DNA of 64,000 nucleotides from an uncultured Nitrospiraceae bacterium (lineage in GTDB: Bacteria; Nitrospirota; Thermodesulfovibrionia; Thermodesulfovibrionales; Dissulfurispiraceae): NCBI GenBank assembly GCA_903822005.1, contig CAIJNL010000002.1, positions 248,001 to 312,000 on the forward strand, read 5' to 3'. Positions 45,200 to 53,278 of the stretch are shown here, piece by piece. The translations under genes and the position numbers were made by a program. The notes under the pieces were generated by a model. That model saw nothing but the letters and a program-made list of their open reading frames with translations. It made no database searches and had not been told where the DNA came from. Every line of letters begins with the position of its first letter. The stretch's first letter is position 1.

Positions 45200-45784
45200 A
45201 TGAGTTCAGGAGCAAAGATAGCGATCGTAGTCATAGGAGTATTGGTCATAATCGGCATAGGTTTTATTGGTTACGGCGTAAGCCAGTACAACCACGCGGT
45301 ATCACTTGATGAAAAAGTGAAGGCACAGTGGGCGCAGGTGGAGAACCAGTTGAAAAGGCGCTACGACCTGATCCCTAATCTCGTCGAGACTGTAAAAGGC
45401 TATGCGACACATGAGAAAGAGCTGTTCGAGAATATAGCAAACGCAAGGACAAAATACTTTCAGCCTAATCAGACTACTGACCAGAAGATTGCCTCATCCA
45501 AGCAGCTGGAAGGGTTCCTTTCCCGTTTGCTGGTGCTGAAAGAGACATACCCGCAGCTAAAAGCCAATCAGTCTTTCCTCAAGCTTCAGGACACCCTGGA
45601 GGGTACAGAGAACAGGATTGCGGTTGAGAGAAAGCGCTACAACGATGTAGCGCAGGAAGTTAATACATTCCGCAGGTCGGTCTTTGGTGGCATCTTTGCC
45701 TCAATGGCAGGCGTAAAAGAGGCTGCCTATTACGAGATCCCTGCTGCTCAGAAAGAAACGCCAAAGGTGCAATTCGGAAAGTAA
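45200..45784 (+). CDS. lemA: LemA-family protein
   Basis: A 194-residue protein with one N-terminal span (IAIVVIGVLVIIGIGFIGYG) followed by a long helical bundle. Family marks are YNHAVSLDEKVKAQWAQVEN, QLKRRYDLIPNLVETVKGYA, and ENRIAVERKRYNDVAQEVN near the end. LemA proteins are membrane-anchored; their function is still unclear, but they are usually next to TPM proteins, as here. AGGAGG precedes the ATG. A strong bidirectional terminator follows. Confidence 0.93.
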   Translation: MSSGAKIAIVVIGVLVIIGIGFIGYGVSQYNHAVSLDEKVKAQWAQVENQLKRRYDLIPNLVETVKGYATHEKELFENIANARTKYFQPNQTTDQKIASSKQLEGFLSRLLVLKETYPQLKANQSFLKLQDTLEGTENRIAVERKRYNDVAQEVNTFRRSVFGGIFASMAGVKEAAYYEIPAAQKETPKVQFGK

Positions 45785-45793
45785 AACAGCAAT

Positions 45794-45840
45794 AAAAGGC
45801 AAAAAAAGGGACTGACACCAGTCCCCTTTTTTGCCTTTTT
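45794..45840. terminator. Bidirectional terminator between lemA and the SnoaL-like gene
   Basis: GGGACTG pairs with CAGTCCC around the 4-base loop ACAC. The stem is extended by A/T runs and by GGC/GCC on each side. Oligo-T follows in both directions, so it can end the lemA unit and the convergent minus-strand unit. Confidence 0.9.
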
Positions 45841-45867
45841 AAGATAACGCTATTTGCCGCGATTTTA

Positions 45868-46461
45868 TTAATTGCCTATGCCAATCTGTTTCATATAGGT
45901 CGCGTTGTCCCAGTAGAGCCATTCCTCTATCATGACTCCGTCTTTCCAGTGTCCGATCGTGCACATTGGAATGCTGAACTTCTTGCTCGTTGGCTGGATG
46001 AACTTGCCGTCACCGACAGGCATGGGCTTTGTGAATGTCCCGGTCATGATCCCGGTCACGGCAGTAAATTCGCCTGAGCCGAACCGGACCGGATGCACCT
46101 TTATACTTGTATCAGGGGCATATACAAACATGGCCTTCAGGTCTTCGATATGCCTGTCTATGCCGTCCGTGTGATGCCCGTCGGGCCAGTTGACTTTTAC
46201 GTCCTTTGAATGGCTTTCATGAAGCCTTACCCATTCCTGATTGCTGAAGACGACGAAATCGAGCGTGTCGAAGGTGACGAGGTTCTTTTCTACCATCGCC
46301 TTCTCATCTTTGTATTTCTTGAGTTCTATCTTCATCTCTCTGATCTTTGCCTTCATTTCGGGTGAATAGCCGTCCTCTTTCGGACCGGCTGCAAAGGTCA
46401 GTGGGATAAACACAACAAGGGATACTGCAACCAAACATACACTTAATGCCGATCTTTTCAT
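45868..46461 (-). CDS. Exported SnoaL-like protein
   Basis: A 197-residue protein with a signal peptide (MKRSALSVCLVAVSLVVFIP, cleavage near TFAAG). A helix-rich linker is followed by a SnoaL-like/NTF2 cone (about 60-195), including HESHSKDVKVNWPDGHHTDG, HPVRFGSGEFTAVTGIMTGT and GVMIEEWLYWDNATYMKQIG. Family members are polyketide cyclases, ester cyclases or binding proteins. Start is set by AAAGGAG before MKRSALS rather than at an upstream Met. It lies downstream of the pirin gene and is probably in the same operon. Substrate unknown. Confidence 0.8.
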   Translation of the reverse strand: MKRSALSVCLVAVSLVVFIPLTFAAGPKEDGYSPEMKAKIREMKIELKKYKDEKAMVEKNLVTFDTLDFVVFSNQEWVRLHESHSKDVKVNWPDGHHTDGIDRHIEDLKAMFVYAPDTSIKVHPVRFGSGEFTAVTGIMTGTFTKPMPVGDGKFIQPTSKKFSIPMCTIGHWKDGVMIEEWLYWDNATYMKQIGIGN

Positions 46462-46498
46462 AGTGCTTCTCCTTTCGTGAATCATAAACCCGCAAAGT

Positions 46499-47356
46499 CT
46501 ATTTATGTTTTATGAATGTCCCATTTCGATACTCATCAAACGCCTGCCGTATTTCTTCATCGGTGTTCATCACTATCGGGCCGTACCATGCAACAGGCTC
46601 TCCAATAGGCTTGCCTGATATAAGCAGGAACCTGACTTGTTCGTCTCCTGCCGTGACTGTTACCTTATCGCCGTCCTCAAAAAGGCAGACTGTTCCGTCA
46701 ACAATGCTCTTATCAGTCTGCCCGTCAAAGCGCCCTTTGCCTTCTATGACATAGGCGAACACTGTATGACCCCGTTTCGTGGCATGTGAGAATTCAGCCT
46801 TTGCCGGGACCGTCACATCCAGGTATTCAGGATCGATGATTATACCGGTAACCGGGCCTTCCTGCTTGCCGATCTTGCCTGCTATGACCTTGATCTTCAC
46901 CCCGTTTCCGAGTTTAACCTCCGGTACAGCGGCGCTCTTTATGTCGCGGTAACGCGGCTCCATCATCTTGTGTGACCTTGGCAGGTTGGCCCAAAGCTGG
47001 AATCCGTCCATTCTGCCTTCCGCATCGCCCTTTGGCATCTCCTGATGAATAATGCCGCTGCCTGCGGTCATCCACTGCATATCACCCGAGGAAATAACGC
47101 CCTTGTTGCCCATACTGTCTCCATGCTCCACATCTCCGGCCAGGACATATGTTATCGTCTCAATCCCGCGGTGCGGATGCCAGGGGAAGCCGGCCAAATA
47201 GTGGGCCGGGGTGTGCGAACGGAAGTCATCCAGCAGCAGGAACGGATCAAAAAGCGGCACCTCGTCGTTCGAGAATACCCGGTTCAGATGAACGCCGGCG
47301 CCCTCAAGGGTCGGCCTGCTTTTGATAATCTTTCGGATCTTTCTCTCTTTTGTCAT
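46499..47356 (-). CDS. Pirin-family protein
   Basis: A 285-residue bicupin of the pirin group. The N-terminal cupin holds the metal ligands in FPWHPHRGIETITYVLAG (His-x-His), with a further His in VEHGDSMG and Glu in SGIIHQEMP. The C-terminal cupin is less conserved, as usual. Pirins are cytosolic iron proteins; some are quercetinases and others redox-linked regulators. AAGGAAGATAAT precedes the ATG. It sits between DoxX and SnoaL-like genes on the same strand, a set often linked to oxidative stress. Confidence 0.93.
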   Translation of the reverse strand: MTKERKIRKIIKSRPTLEGAGVHLNRVFSNDEVPLFDPFLLLDDFRSHTPAHYLAGFPWHPHRGIETITYVLAGDVEHGDSMGNKGVISSGDMQWMTAGSGIIHQEMPKGDAEGRMDGFQLWANLPRSHKMMEPRYRDIKSAAVPEVKLGNGVKIKVIAGKIGKQEGPVTGIIIDPEYLDVTVPAKAEFSHATKRGHTVFAYVIEGKGRFDGQTDKSIVDGTVCLFEDGDKVTVTAGDEQVRFLLISGKPIGEPVAWYGPIVMNTDEEIRQAFDEYRNGTFIKHK

Positions 47357-47366
47357 ATTATCTTCC

Positions 47367-47795
47367 TTAGACTTTCCCCGCTATTTTCCTGTCCATAGAC
47401 CATTTCCCACCACCGCTGATCATAAGGGCGAGCGCGATGGCGACAACCAGGATATGATATTCAAAGCCTTCGCCCTTCTGGTTTCCGTACCAGTTCATGA
47501 AGAACCCGTTCTGCCAGTGGTTCAGATAAACACAGACAACCATGTTCACCGCAATTCCCAGAGCGGCTACGCGGGTGAGAAGACCTGTAATCAGCCCGAG
47601 CGGACCGAGCGTCTCCGCGAGAATCGCGCAGAATGCCAGCACTGGCGGAATTCCGAGCTGTACGGTAAAGGCATTCATTATTGCTGAAAATCCGACAATT
47701 TTCTGAAGCCCGTGAGGGATGAATACGGCCGCTAATATAACCCTAAGCAAAAGAAACGTGATATCATCCTTTGTACCGAACAGCTTCCTGAACAT
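47367..47795 (-). CDS. DoxX-family membrane protein
   Basis: A 142-residue four-span membrane protein. The DoxX pattern is visible: FLLLRVILAAVFIPHGLQKI, GLLTRVAALGIAVNMVVCVY and a C-terminal span with LVVAIALALMISGGGKWSMD. The start at MFRKLFG is fixed by AGGAGG five bases upstream; a longer frame with 24 more codons has no ribosome site. DoxX proteins are linked to thiol and oxidative stress responses. The pirin gene follows 10 bases later, so they are co-transcribed. Confidence 0.9.
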   Translation of the reverse strand: MFRKLFGTKDDITFLLLRVILAAVFIPHGLQKIVGFSAIMNAFTVQLGIPPVLAFCAILAETLGPLGLITGLLTRVAALGIAVNMVVCVYLNHWQNGFFMNWYGNQKGEGFEYHILVVAIALALMISGGGKWSMDRKIAGKV

Positions 47796-47983
47796 AGCGC
47801 CTCCTGAAATCGCTTTTCCCTGTTGTCCCTGCGGGACGCCTCTTAAATTTGCCTGAACATCGATCAAGCAATCGACTATGATCTGTTTCTGACCATATGA
47901 TAAGCTTTTTTGAGGCTAAGGCAAAGAAATCCTATTCTCCATTGTTATTCAGATAAAGCGCTCCGCACCTCCGCCTCCGCTCT

Positions 47984-48589
47984 TCAGGATAGCTTTTTGC
48001 TTGCAGGTCTATTTTTCAATAAAGGGAGCTGCGTCAGGTGCGCTGAAAAGTAGGGCTGCGAGCCGGCCGCCCTTGCTCCTGCAACCGTGACCCAGGTGGG
48101 AGGCCCTTCTGCCCAGAGTATATACCAGCTGACAACCTTCATTTTAGCCTCGGGTATATCCACAACCGCAAAACCGACTTCAGCATTCTGAAGTGACTCA
48201 ATAGAGAAACTCTGGTTTGGAGCGGCTCCCTGTTTTGCAGCCATATCGATATTGAGTTGCACTATATCCTGCCAGACCTGCTGCCTCGGCTGGTCGAGCT
48301 CCGTGAATTTCCATTTGAGATAACCTTTTTCAAGTAGCTCCTTGTGAGCATCTGCAGGCAGACCCGCAAACAAAATAATCAGTTTGCTGGTATTGGGATC
48401 ATTCATCTGCATGAGAAGAGGATGGTCGCCCCTCTTCAGGTCATCCGTGTCATATGAGGAAAGCTGCCCCTTGCCCGCCTTGATAACAAGGGCCACCTCA
48501 TCCTCAAAACCCGTCTGTTTTGCGCATCCAAAAATCGAAGCGGCCAAAAGAATCAAAACTGCAGCTAACTCAACTTTTGCGATATTCAT
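47984..48589 (-). CDS. Predicted lipoprotein of unknown function
   Basis: A 201-residue protein with a lipoprotein signal peptide (LAAVLILLAASIFGC, Cys22). The mature domain has SSYDTDDLKRGDHPLLM, then a Q-rich middle and WYILWAEGPPTWVTVAGARA near the end. I do not recognise the family. It is the first gene before the DoxX-pirin group but is separated from DoxX by about 190 bases, so it may be a separate unit. GGGGGATATC precedes the ATG. Confidence 0.7.
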   Translation of the reverse strand: MNIAKVELAAVLILLAASIFGCAKQTGFEDEVALVIKAGKGQLSSYDTDDLKRGDHPLLMQMNDPNTSKLIILFAGLPADAHKELLEKGYLKWKFTELDQPRQQVWQDIVQLNIDMAAKQGAAPNQSFSIESLQNAEVGFAVVDIPEAKMKVVSWYILWAEGPPTWVTVAGARAAGSQPYFSAHLTQLPLLKNRPASKKLS

Positions 48590-48976
48590 GATATCCCCCG
48601 GATAAAATTATCGATGCATATTCCACTGTAAAACGTCATCAAATGATGCTCATCACAAAACGGTAAAAAACTCAATAAATAGTAGCATATTAAGAACTTA
48701 AATATTAAGAGCCCTCAGACGGTTATAGCGAATAAATAGTGGAGAAACCCGATGATTCCGGCAACTCGTTCTGGAGCAAACCCACCATCTCGGGCAAAAG
48801 CGCATCCTTTCACCGAACCATGGACGGGACAGTTACTTCCCAGAAGTATTCACAGAGTGTCTTGCTCAAATTTGCGCATGTCTGCTGAGAGCATTGATTT
48901 TTGCTATTCTGAGACATCTGCTGATTTGCAAAAGAAATTGTGATATTTTCGTGTTTCATCATTAGCATGGGAGATA
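48590..48976. other. Intergenic stretch upstream of hicAB
   Basis: A gap with no convincing gene on either strand. The short open frames present lack ribosome sites and codon bias. The segment GGACGGGACAGTTACTTCCC near 48825 looks like the kind of sequence seen near REP-associated elements, but no repeat partner occurs in this window. The promoter of hicAB ends the gap. Confidence 0.5.
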
Positions 48977-49006
48977 TTGACACAGTACTATTATTGATAC
49001 TATAAT
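48977..49006 (+). promoter_or_regulatory. Consensus promoter of hicAB
   Basis: TTGACA (48977-48982), an 18-bp spacer and TATAAT (49001-49006). The hicA ATG begins only five bases after the -10 box, so transcription should start at or within a base or two of the start codon. Confidence 0.8.
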
Positions 49007-49011
49007 TAGAT

Positions 49012-49266
49012 ATGCCCAACATTGCAGAGATAGTTAAACATATGAAAAACAATCCAACCAATGTCAGGTTTGTCGAATTATGTGCAGTCTGTGATCATTA
49101 TTTTGGATCTGCCAGACAAAAAGGGAGCAGTCACAGAATATATAAAACACCTTGGCAGGGGGATCCGAGAATCAATATTCAAAACCACAATGGGATGGCA
49201 AAAAACTATCAGGTCAAGCAAGTGCCTAAGGCAATTGAAATTCTGGAGGTGACTCATGGAACTTAA
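49012..49266 (+). CDS. hicA: HicA-type toxin
   Basis: An 84-residue mRNA interferase-like toxin with the double-stranded RNA-binding-like HicA fold. The pattern is NIAEIVKHMKNNPTNVRFVE, then the catalytic-His region KGSSHRIYKTPWQG and a C-terminal helix KNYQVKQVPKAIEILEV. The family start aligns with this ATG, which lies five bases past the -10 box of a consensus promoter, so the message is probably leaderless. An internal Met at residue 11 would lose conserved sequence. It overlaps hicB by 11 bases. Confidence 0.85.
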   Translation: MPNIAEIVKHMKNNPTNVRFVELCAVCDHYFGSARQKGSSHRIYKTPWQGDPRINIQNHNGMAKNYQVKQVPKAIEILEVTHGT

Positions 49267-49585
49267 AAATGATCATTATACGTATAGGGTAACTTGGTCT
49301 GCGGACGACAAAGAGTATGTAGGGTTATGCGCCGAATTTCCGAGCTTGAGCTGGCTGGCAAAAGATCCAGAAGCGGCGCTGAAAGGTATCCGCAAGGTTG
49401 TTGCAGAGGTGGTAGGTGATATGAAAAAAACGGGGGAACCCATCCCGGAACCGATTGCCAATCGTAATTACAGCGGGAAGTTTGTGGTCCGTATTACGCC
49501 GGAAACACACCGACTCCTTGCAATCCAATCAGCTGAAACTGGAGTAAGCCTGAATCGTCTTGTCTCCGCCAAAGTCAGCAGATAA
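49256..49585 (+). CDS. hicB: HicB-type antitoxin
   Basis: A 109-residue antitoxin that should neutralise HicA. The N-terminal partial RNase H-like domain shows YTYRVTWSADDKEYVGLCAE and PEAALKGIRKVVAEVV. The C-terminal ribbon-helix-helix (FVVRITPETHRLLAIQSAET, ending SLNRLVSAKVSR) is a DNA-binding domain for autoregulation. GGAGG lies inside the end of hicA, directly before the ATG, so the pair is translationally coupled. Confidence 0.88.
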   Translation: MELKNDHYTYRVTWSADDKEYVGLCAEFPSLSWLAKDPEAALKGIRKVVAEVVGDMKKTGEPIPEPIANRNYSGKFVVRITPETHRLLAIQSAETGVSLNRLVSAKVSR

Positions 49586-49853
49586 AGCTTATCCCATCCG
49601 GTTTGATACGGACTGCTCCTTTCTACTGATAATCTTGATAATTGCCATTTCGCGATGCTTATCGATTTCTGAAATCATATGTGAATCCGATTGAAAGACG
49701 CGTCTATCTCTTGAAACGAAAGGATCATGGTCATTAAGAGGGCTCTCTGGACAATTATGTCGTCTCTTGCGACCTTTCTTTTAAGTCCTTAATATTTGCA
49801 GATGCGAAAATGTGAATGTAACCCCTATTGTTATTAAACGACATTATTCATTG
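49586..49853. other. Intergenic stretch before the Abi-alpha gene
   Basis: No gene or repeat is evident on either strand. The segment is AT-rich compared with the window and holds only the promoter of the next gene at its end. Confidence 0.5.
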
Positions 49854-49882
49854 TTAACAAATTAGCTACATCGTGGTATAAT
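49854..49882 (+). promoter_or_regulatory. Promoter of the Abi-alpha gene
   Basis: TTAACA (49854-49859), a 17-bp spacer and TATAAT (49877-49882), about 40 bases before the ATG at 49924. This fits a housekeeping sigma-70 promoter. Confidence 0.7.
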
Positions 49883-49923
49883 TGTGACATATTTACGGGG
49901 GAAAGTGCAGTTAAGAGGAGACA

Positions 49924-50733
49924 ATGGCAGACGGATGGCTTGAAATAGTTAAAGAGGCGGTAAAACTGCCCTCATTACTCACAGACATATATGGAGATCT
50001 CTTGCGGCCGGGAGTCAAGCAGGTTGGCAAGGCTCTTGAGACTGTAATGGGACTCGGGAACACCATTATGTGGCCATTAGCACTGATAAACGAAAAAGCA
50101 CGTCTCACTTTGGAACGAAATCTTGAAAAGTATCGAGAGCAACTTGCTGACACGCCTGAGGAACGCATCGTTCCCGTCCTGCCAGAGATTGGCGTGCCAC
50201 TTGCCGAAAAGATGTCATATGTCGTAGACGAAGAACTTAGCACGCTCTATGTCAACCTGCTCGCGAAGGCATCCACTGAAGAAACAGCTAAATTTGCCCA
50301 CCCAAGCTTTGTTACTGTTATCAGTTGCCTTTGCCCAGATGAAGCTATTCTTCTCAGAGAGATGTATAAACGAAATCCAGTGCCTTTTATCGCAGTGCAG
50401 CTTAAGGTCAAAGGAAAGGAAGGTTTTAGGCCAATCGGCGATGTCCACACAGGCATCGAAAAGGAAAACAACATTAGATTATTATTTCCCAGCAACACTC
50501 AAGCATATATCAGCAATTTCGAGGGTCTCGGGCTGATCCATGTCCGGCGCGACATCTTTCTTGTCGCTGAAGATCGATACGCGACTCTTGAGAAGGTCTA
50601 TAAACCGCAATATGAATCATTGCATCCTGACCGAAAGAAAGAAACGATTGAGTTCATGCGGGGAAAGATCGATGTTACGCCATACGGCCTTCTGTTTATG
50701 GAGGCGTGTCTCACTGGATTGAAGAAGAGCTAA
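49924..50733 (+). CDS. Abi-alpha-like (DUF4393) protein, possible phage defence
   Basis: A 269-residue protein that resembles the Abi-alpha/DUF4393 family. Typical features are DIYGDLLRPGVKQVGKALET at the start, helical middle with PEERIVPVLPEIGVPLAEKM, and DEELSTLYVNLLAKASTEET, followed by a C-terminal winged-helix-like part. Family members are annotated as abortive-infection or defence-linked, mostly from context. The gene has its own promoter and AGAGGAGAC before the ATG. It lies next to HicAB in an AT-richer stretch, which suggests a small accessory region. No catalytic motif is visible. Confidence 0.7.
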   Translation: MADGWLEIVKEAVKLPSLLTDIYGDLLRPGVKQVGKALETVMGLGNTIMWPLALINEKARLTLERNLEKYREQLADTPEERIVPVLPEIGVPLAEKMSYVVDEELSTLYVNLLAKASTEETAKFAHPSFVTVISCLCPDEAILLREMYKRNPVPFIAVQLKVKGKEGFRPIGDVHTGIEKENNIRLLFPSNTQAYISNFEGLGLIHVRRDIFLVAEDRYATLEKVYKPQYESLHPDRKKETIEFMRGKIDVTPYGLLFMEACLTGLKKS

Positions 50734-51100
50734 AGATTAGGTGCACCGAACGCCGCAGGCCGGCACGCCACGCCGGTGGCCATATGGTTACACTGCGAAT
50801 GACAGTTAGCTGATCCGAGAAATTATTGCTGCGTATTTCCATTCAAAACCGTCACAGTTCTGGGCACGTTATGAGCTGAAGATTCCTGTGAGCTATCAGT
50901 GCCCCCTCATAGAAAGATCGATATTCAAGATTATCAGGTGATACAGATAAAGGGGCGATGCATAGAACCGGGAAATGTGACATTTTGCAACGGAACGTGG
51001 CATACCACACCCTGCCATTCTGTGATATAGTGTAAAAGCGTGTTATATGCGTGCAGCTCGATCAAAATGAATATCAGACAAACGGGGAGGCAATCCTAAG
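50734..51100. other. Intergenic stretch before the rubredoxin gene
   Basis: No gene is seen. A short inverted similarity exists between AAACCGTCACAGTTCTGG (about 50847) and the complement of the segment near 50990 (AAAATGTCACATTTCC), roughly 140 bp apart. It could be a decayed mobile-element remnant; support is weak. The rest carries only the leader of the rubredoxin gene. Confidence 0.4.
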
Positions 51101-51262
51101 ATGGCAAAATACAAATGCAGCATATGCGGTTATGTTTACGATCCGGCGATTGGCGACATTGACAACAGGGCTAATCCCGGCACCAGTTTTGACGATTTGC
51201 CGGCCGATTGGGTCTGCCCTGTTTGCGGGGCCCCGAAGGATCAATTCGAAAAGATTGACTGA
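51101..51262 (+). CDS. Rubredoxin
   Basis: A 53-residue one-iron electron carrier. Two Cys pairs bind the Fe: [10 protein letters not shown] at residues 6-9 and CPVCGAP at residues 39-42, with the conserved aromatic positions and [17 protein letters not shown] lies about ten bases before the ATG. Rubredoxins serve in reductive detoxification of oxygen or superoxide in anaerobes and in other redox paths. No rubredoxin partner such as rubrerythrin is adjacent; a radical SAM gene is convergent downstream. Confidence 0.95.
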   Translation: MAKYKCSICGYVYDPAIGDIDNRANPGTSFDDLPADWVCPVCGAPKDQFEKID

Positions 51263-51316
51263 GGGAAGAAAAGGCGCGGTATACAGAATATAATAACTCT
51301 GTCCTGCGCAGCGCTT

Positions 51317-52381
51317 CTAGTGAAGGTCGAAAATGCATCCCCCTCCGGCCGTTGGGCCAAAGTGGATGAGGTGCAGCTTGGAGCAATTCTGACACGAAGC
51401 AGCGCCATGTTCCTGGTAAAAAGAACGCCTGAACTTTTTATAGCCTTCGCTCCACCAGATATTCGCGATAGACTGTTTGGTGATATTCCCGAAGGTCAAA
51501 CGCTCCCTGAGCTCGGTATTTTCTGTCTGTCCCCGGTCCTCTGATACCGGGATACTCGCTGAAACACAGGGCAGCACGTCCCCCGTGGCGGAAATGACCA
51601 GTGCTTTTTCAATATTCTCGCTGCAGAATGATCTTCGGTGACCGCCATACCCGATCTGATAGTGGATAGGCACTCCCATCTTCGCTCCATCTGCCTGCAC
51701 TTCATCCAGATAAGTTCTCAGGCTCTCAAACTCTTCTTTAGTCTGTGGGAACAATTCCTCTTTTCTGAGTTCCGGCGTCGGGATATAATCGAGTGTACTT
51801 ATGACCACCTCGCTGACGCCGAGTCCTTTCAGAAGGGACGGCAGCCTTTTAACATCGTCCTTGTTCGACTGCAGCAGCACATACGCCACATGAATATCAG
51901 GCTTGTCAATCCCGGCCCGCTTCTTCGCGGCGGTCAATTCCCGTATCCTGTCCAGGACGGTTTCAACAGGGGCGCCCTTCCTTACATAATCATTGCAGGG
52001 GTCTGTATTCGCAAGCGAGAATGACAGTATGTCCAGGCCGGATTGAATAATCCGGTCAATCATGCGGCCGTCAAGGAGCATACCGTTTGTAGTAGTTCCC
52101 ACCTGGCAACCCGCCTTTTTTGCCTCTTCGACCATCCTGAAAAAAGACGGGTTCAGCAGAGGCTCGCCCCACCCCTGAAGGTAAGCAAGCTTTGCATTCT
52201 TAAGCGCTGGAATGACATGCCCGAAGGTCTCCATGGTCATGTGCCTGTTCACCCAGCAATGACGTAAAGTAGTGTAAGGACAATATATGCAAGCGGCATT
52301 GCAGAACGAGGTCACCTCAACCTGTATCCAGTCAAAGGTCGGAAGAAAGAAAGAATGTATATAGCGCCGGATCCTTTCCAT
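51317..52381 (-). CDS. Radical SAM protein with SPASM-like C-terminus
   Basis: A 354-residue enzyme. The radical SAM 4Fe-4S ligands are C27, C31 and C34 (CNAACIYC). GWGEPLLNP at about residue 70 is the SAM-contacting strand. A Cys-containing C-terminal region (SFCSEN, GDVLPCVSAS, SCQNCSKL) fits a SPASM-type auxiliary cluster domain. Such enzymes modify peptides or small metabolites by radical chemistry; the substrate is unknown. It lies three bases after the SDR gene, last in the cytochrome-kinase-SDR-radical SAM group. Confidence 0.88.
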   Translation of the reverse strand: MERIRRYIHSFFLPTFDWIQVEVTSFCNAACIYCPYTTLRHCWVNRHMTMETFGHVIPALKNAKLAYLQGWGEPLLNPSFFRMVEEAKKAGCQVGTTTNGMLLDGRMIDRIIQSGLDILSFSLANTDPCNDYVRKGAPVETVLDRIRELTAAKKRAGIDKPDIHVAYVLLQSNKDDVKRLPSLLKGLGVSEVVISTLDYIPTPELRKEELFPQTKEEFESLRTYLDEVQADGAKMGVPIHYQIGYGGHRRSFCSENIEKALVISATGDVLPCVSASIPVSEDRGQTENTELRERLTFGNITKQSIANIWWSEGYKKFRRSFYQEHGAASCQNCSKLHLIHFGPTAGGGCIFDLH

Positions 52382-52384
52382 ATT

Positions 52385-53278
52385 CTATAGCCCGATCAGC
52401 TTCATGCTCAATTCCCAAAGCCGTCTGCGGGCATCCCTGTTATGGGCCTGGGGATTGGGCTCCGCAACCTTCTTTCCATCGAAATATTTTCCAGTGACAC
52501 CTTCGAGGGCAGGAGAGATTGCCAGATACTCAACGGCCTTTGCTCCCTCCTCCACCGTACTTGCAGGGATGTCGAAAAACGGCGAGTCATATACCAGCTT
52601 TGTGTTCATAAGGGTGGCCGGGTGTATGCAATTGACCGTAACGCCGCTTCCCTTGAGTTCCCTTGCCATGTCGATGGTAAACATTACCTGCGCGAGTTTG
52701 CTCTGCTGGTAAGCATGCCAGTCGTCGTAGTCATTTTCGAGCATCACATCCCCGAAATCTATCGATTGCTGACCGGCCGAGGCGACATTGATAATCCTGG
52801 AAGGCGCCGCCCTCTTCAGCAGCGGCAGCAACCTGAAGGTGAGCAGAACGTGGGACAGATAATTGACCGCAAAACGGAGTTCATGGCCTTCGGAACTCAC
52901 CTCGCGCTTCGCCTCAAGGGTCCGCACGCCGATACCGGCGTTATTGATCAGAACGTCAATCTGTTGATGATCAGCCAGAATTTGGTCCGCCATTTCGCGG
53001 ACATCACTGAGCGAGGCAAAGTCAGCATTAAAATATCTGAGGTTCTGGTTGCCTGTCTTCTCCATGAGTTCAAGTCTGGCAGCTTCTCCTTTATCCATAT
53101 TACGGCCATGCAGCAGTACAGTTGCCTGCTGCTCAGCAAAATAGCTGGCAACTTCTTTTCCGAGCCCGTCGGTCGCCCCGGTCACAAGGATTATTTTATT
53201 GCTGAATGCCTTCATGTCCTGCATATTCGTCAATGTATCACATTCATTCTGAAATTTATCCCGGTTATGCCGCATCAT
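52385..53278 (-). CDS. Short-chain dehydrogenase/reductase
   Basis: A 297-residue NAD(P)-dependent oxidoreductase. Cofactor motif is TGATDGLG near residue 35, NNAG near 112, catalytic Ser in INVASAG and Tyr-Lys in YQQSKLA. The sequence resembles the retinol dehydrogenase/WW-oxidoreductase-like SDR group by its long C-terminal part (CIHPATLMNTKLV, then GKYFDGKKV). The ATG overlaps the stop of the histidine kinase gene (ATGA); a shorter form starting at MKAFSNK, 22 codons in, would be the more usual length. Substrate unknown. Confidence 0.85.
   Translation of the reverse strand: MMRHNRDKFQNECDTLTNMQDMKAFSNKIILVTGATDGLGKEVASYFAEQQATVLLHGRNMDKGEAARLELMEKTGNQNLRYFNADFASLSDVREMADQILADHQQIDVLINNAGIGVRTLEAKREVSSEGHELRFAVNYLSHVLLTFRLLPLLKRAAPSRIINVASAGQQSIDFGDVMLENDYDDWHAYQQSKLAQVMFTIDMARELKGSGVTVNCIHPATLMNTKLVYDSPFFDIPASTVEEGAKAVEYLAISPALEGVTGKYFDGKKVAEPNPQAHNRDARRRLWELSMKLIGL

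Noticed and set aside
48820-48860. Sequence near 48825 as a REP element
   Set aside because: Only one copy is present and it does not form a clear hairpin, so a repeat call is not supported.
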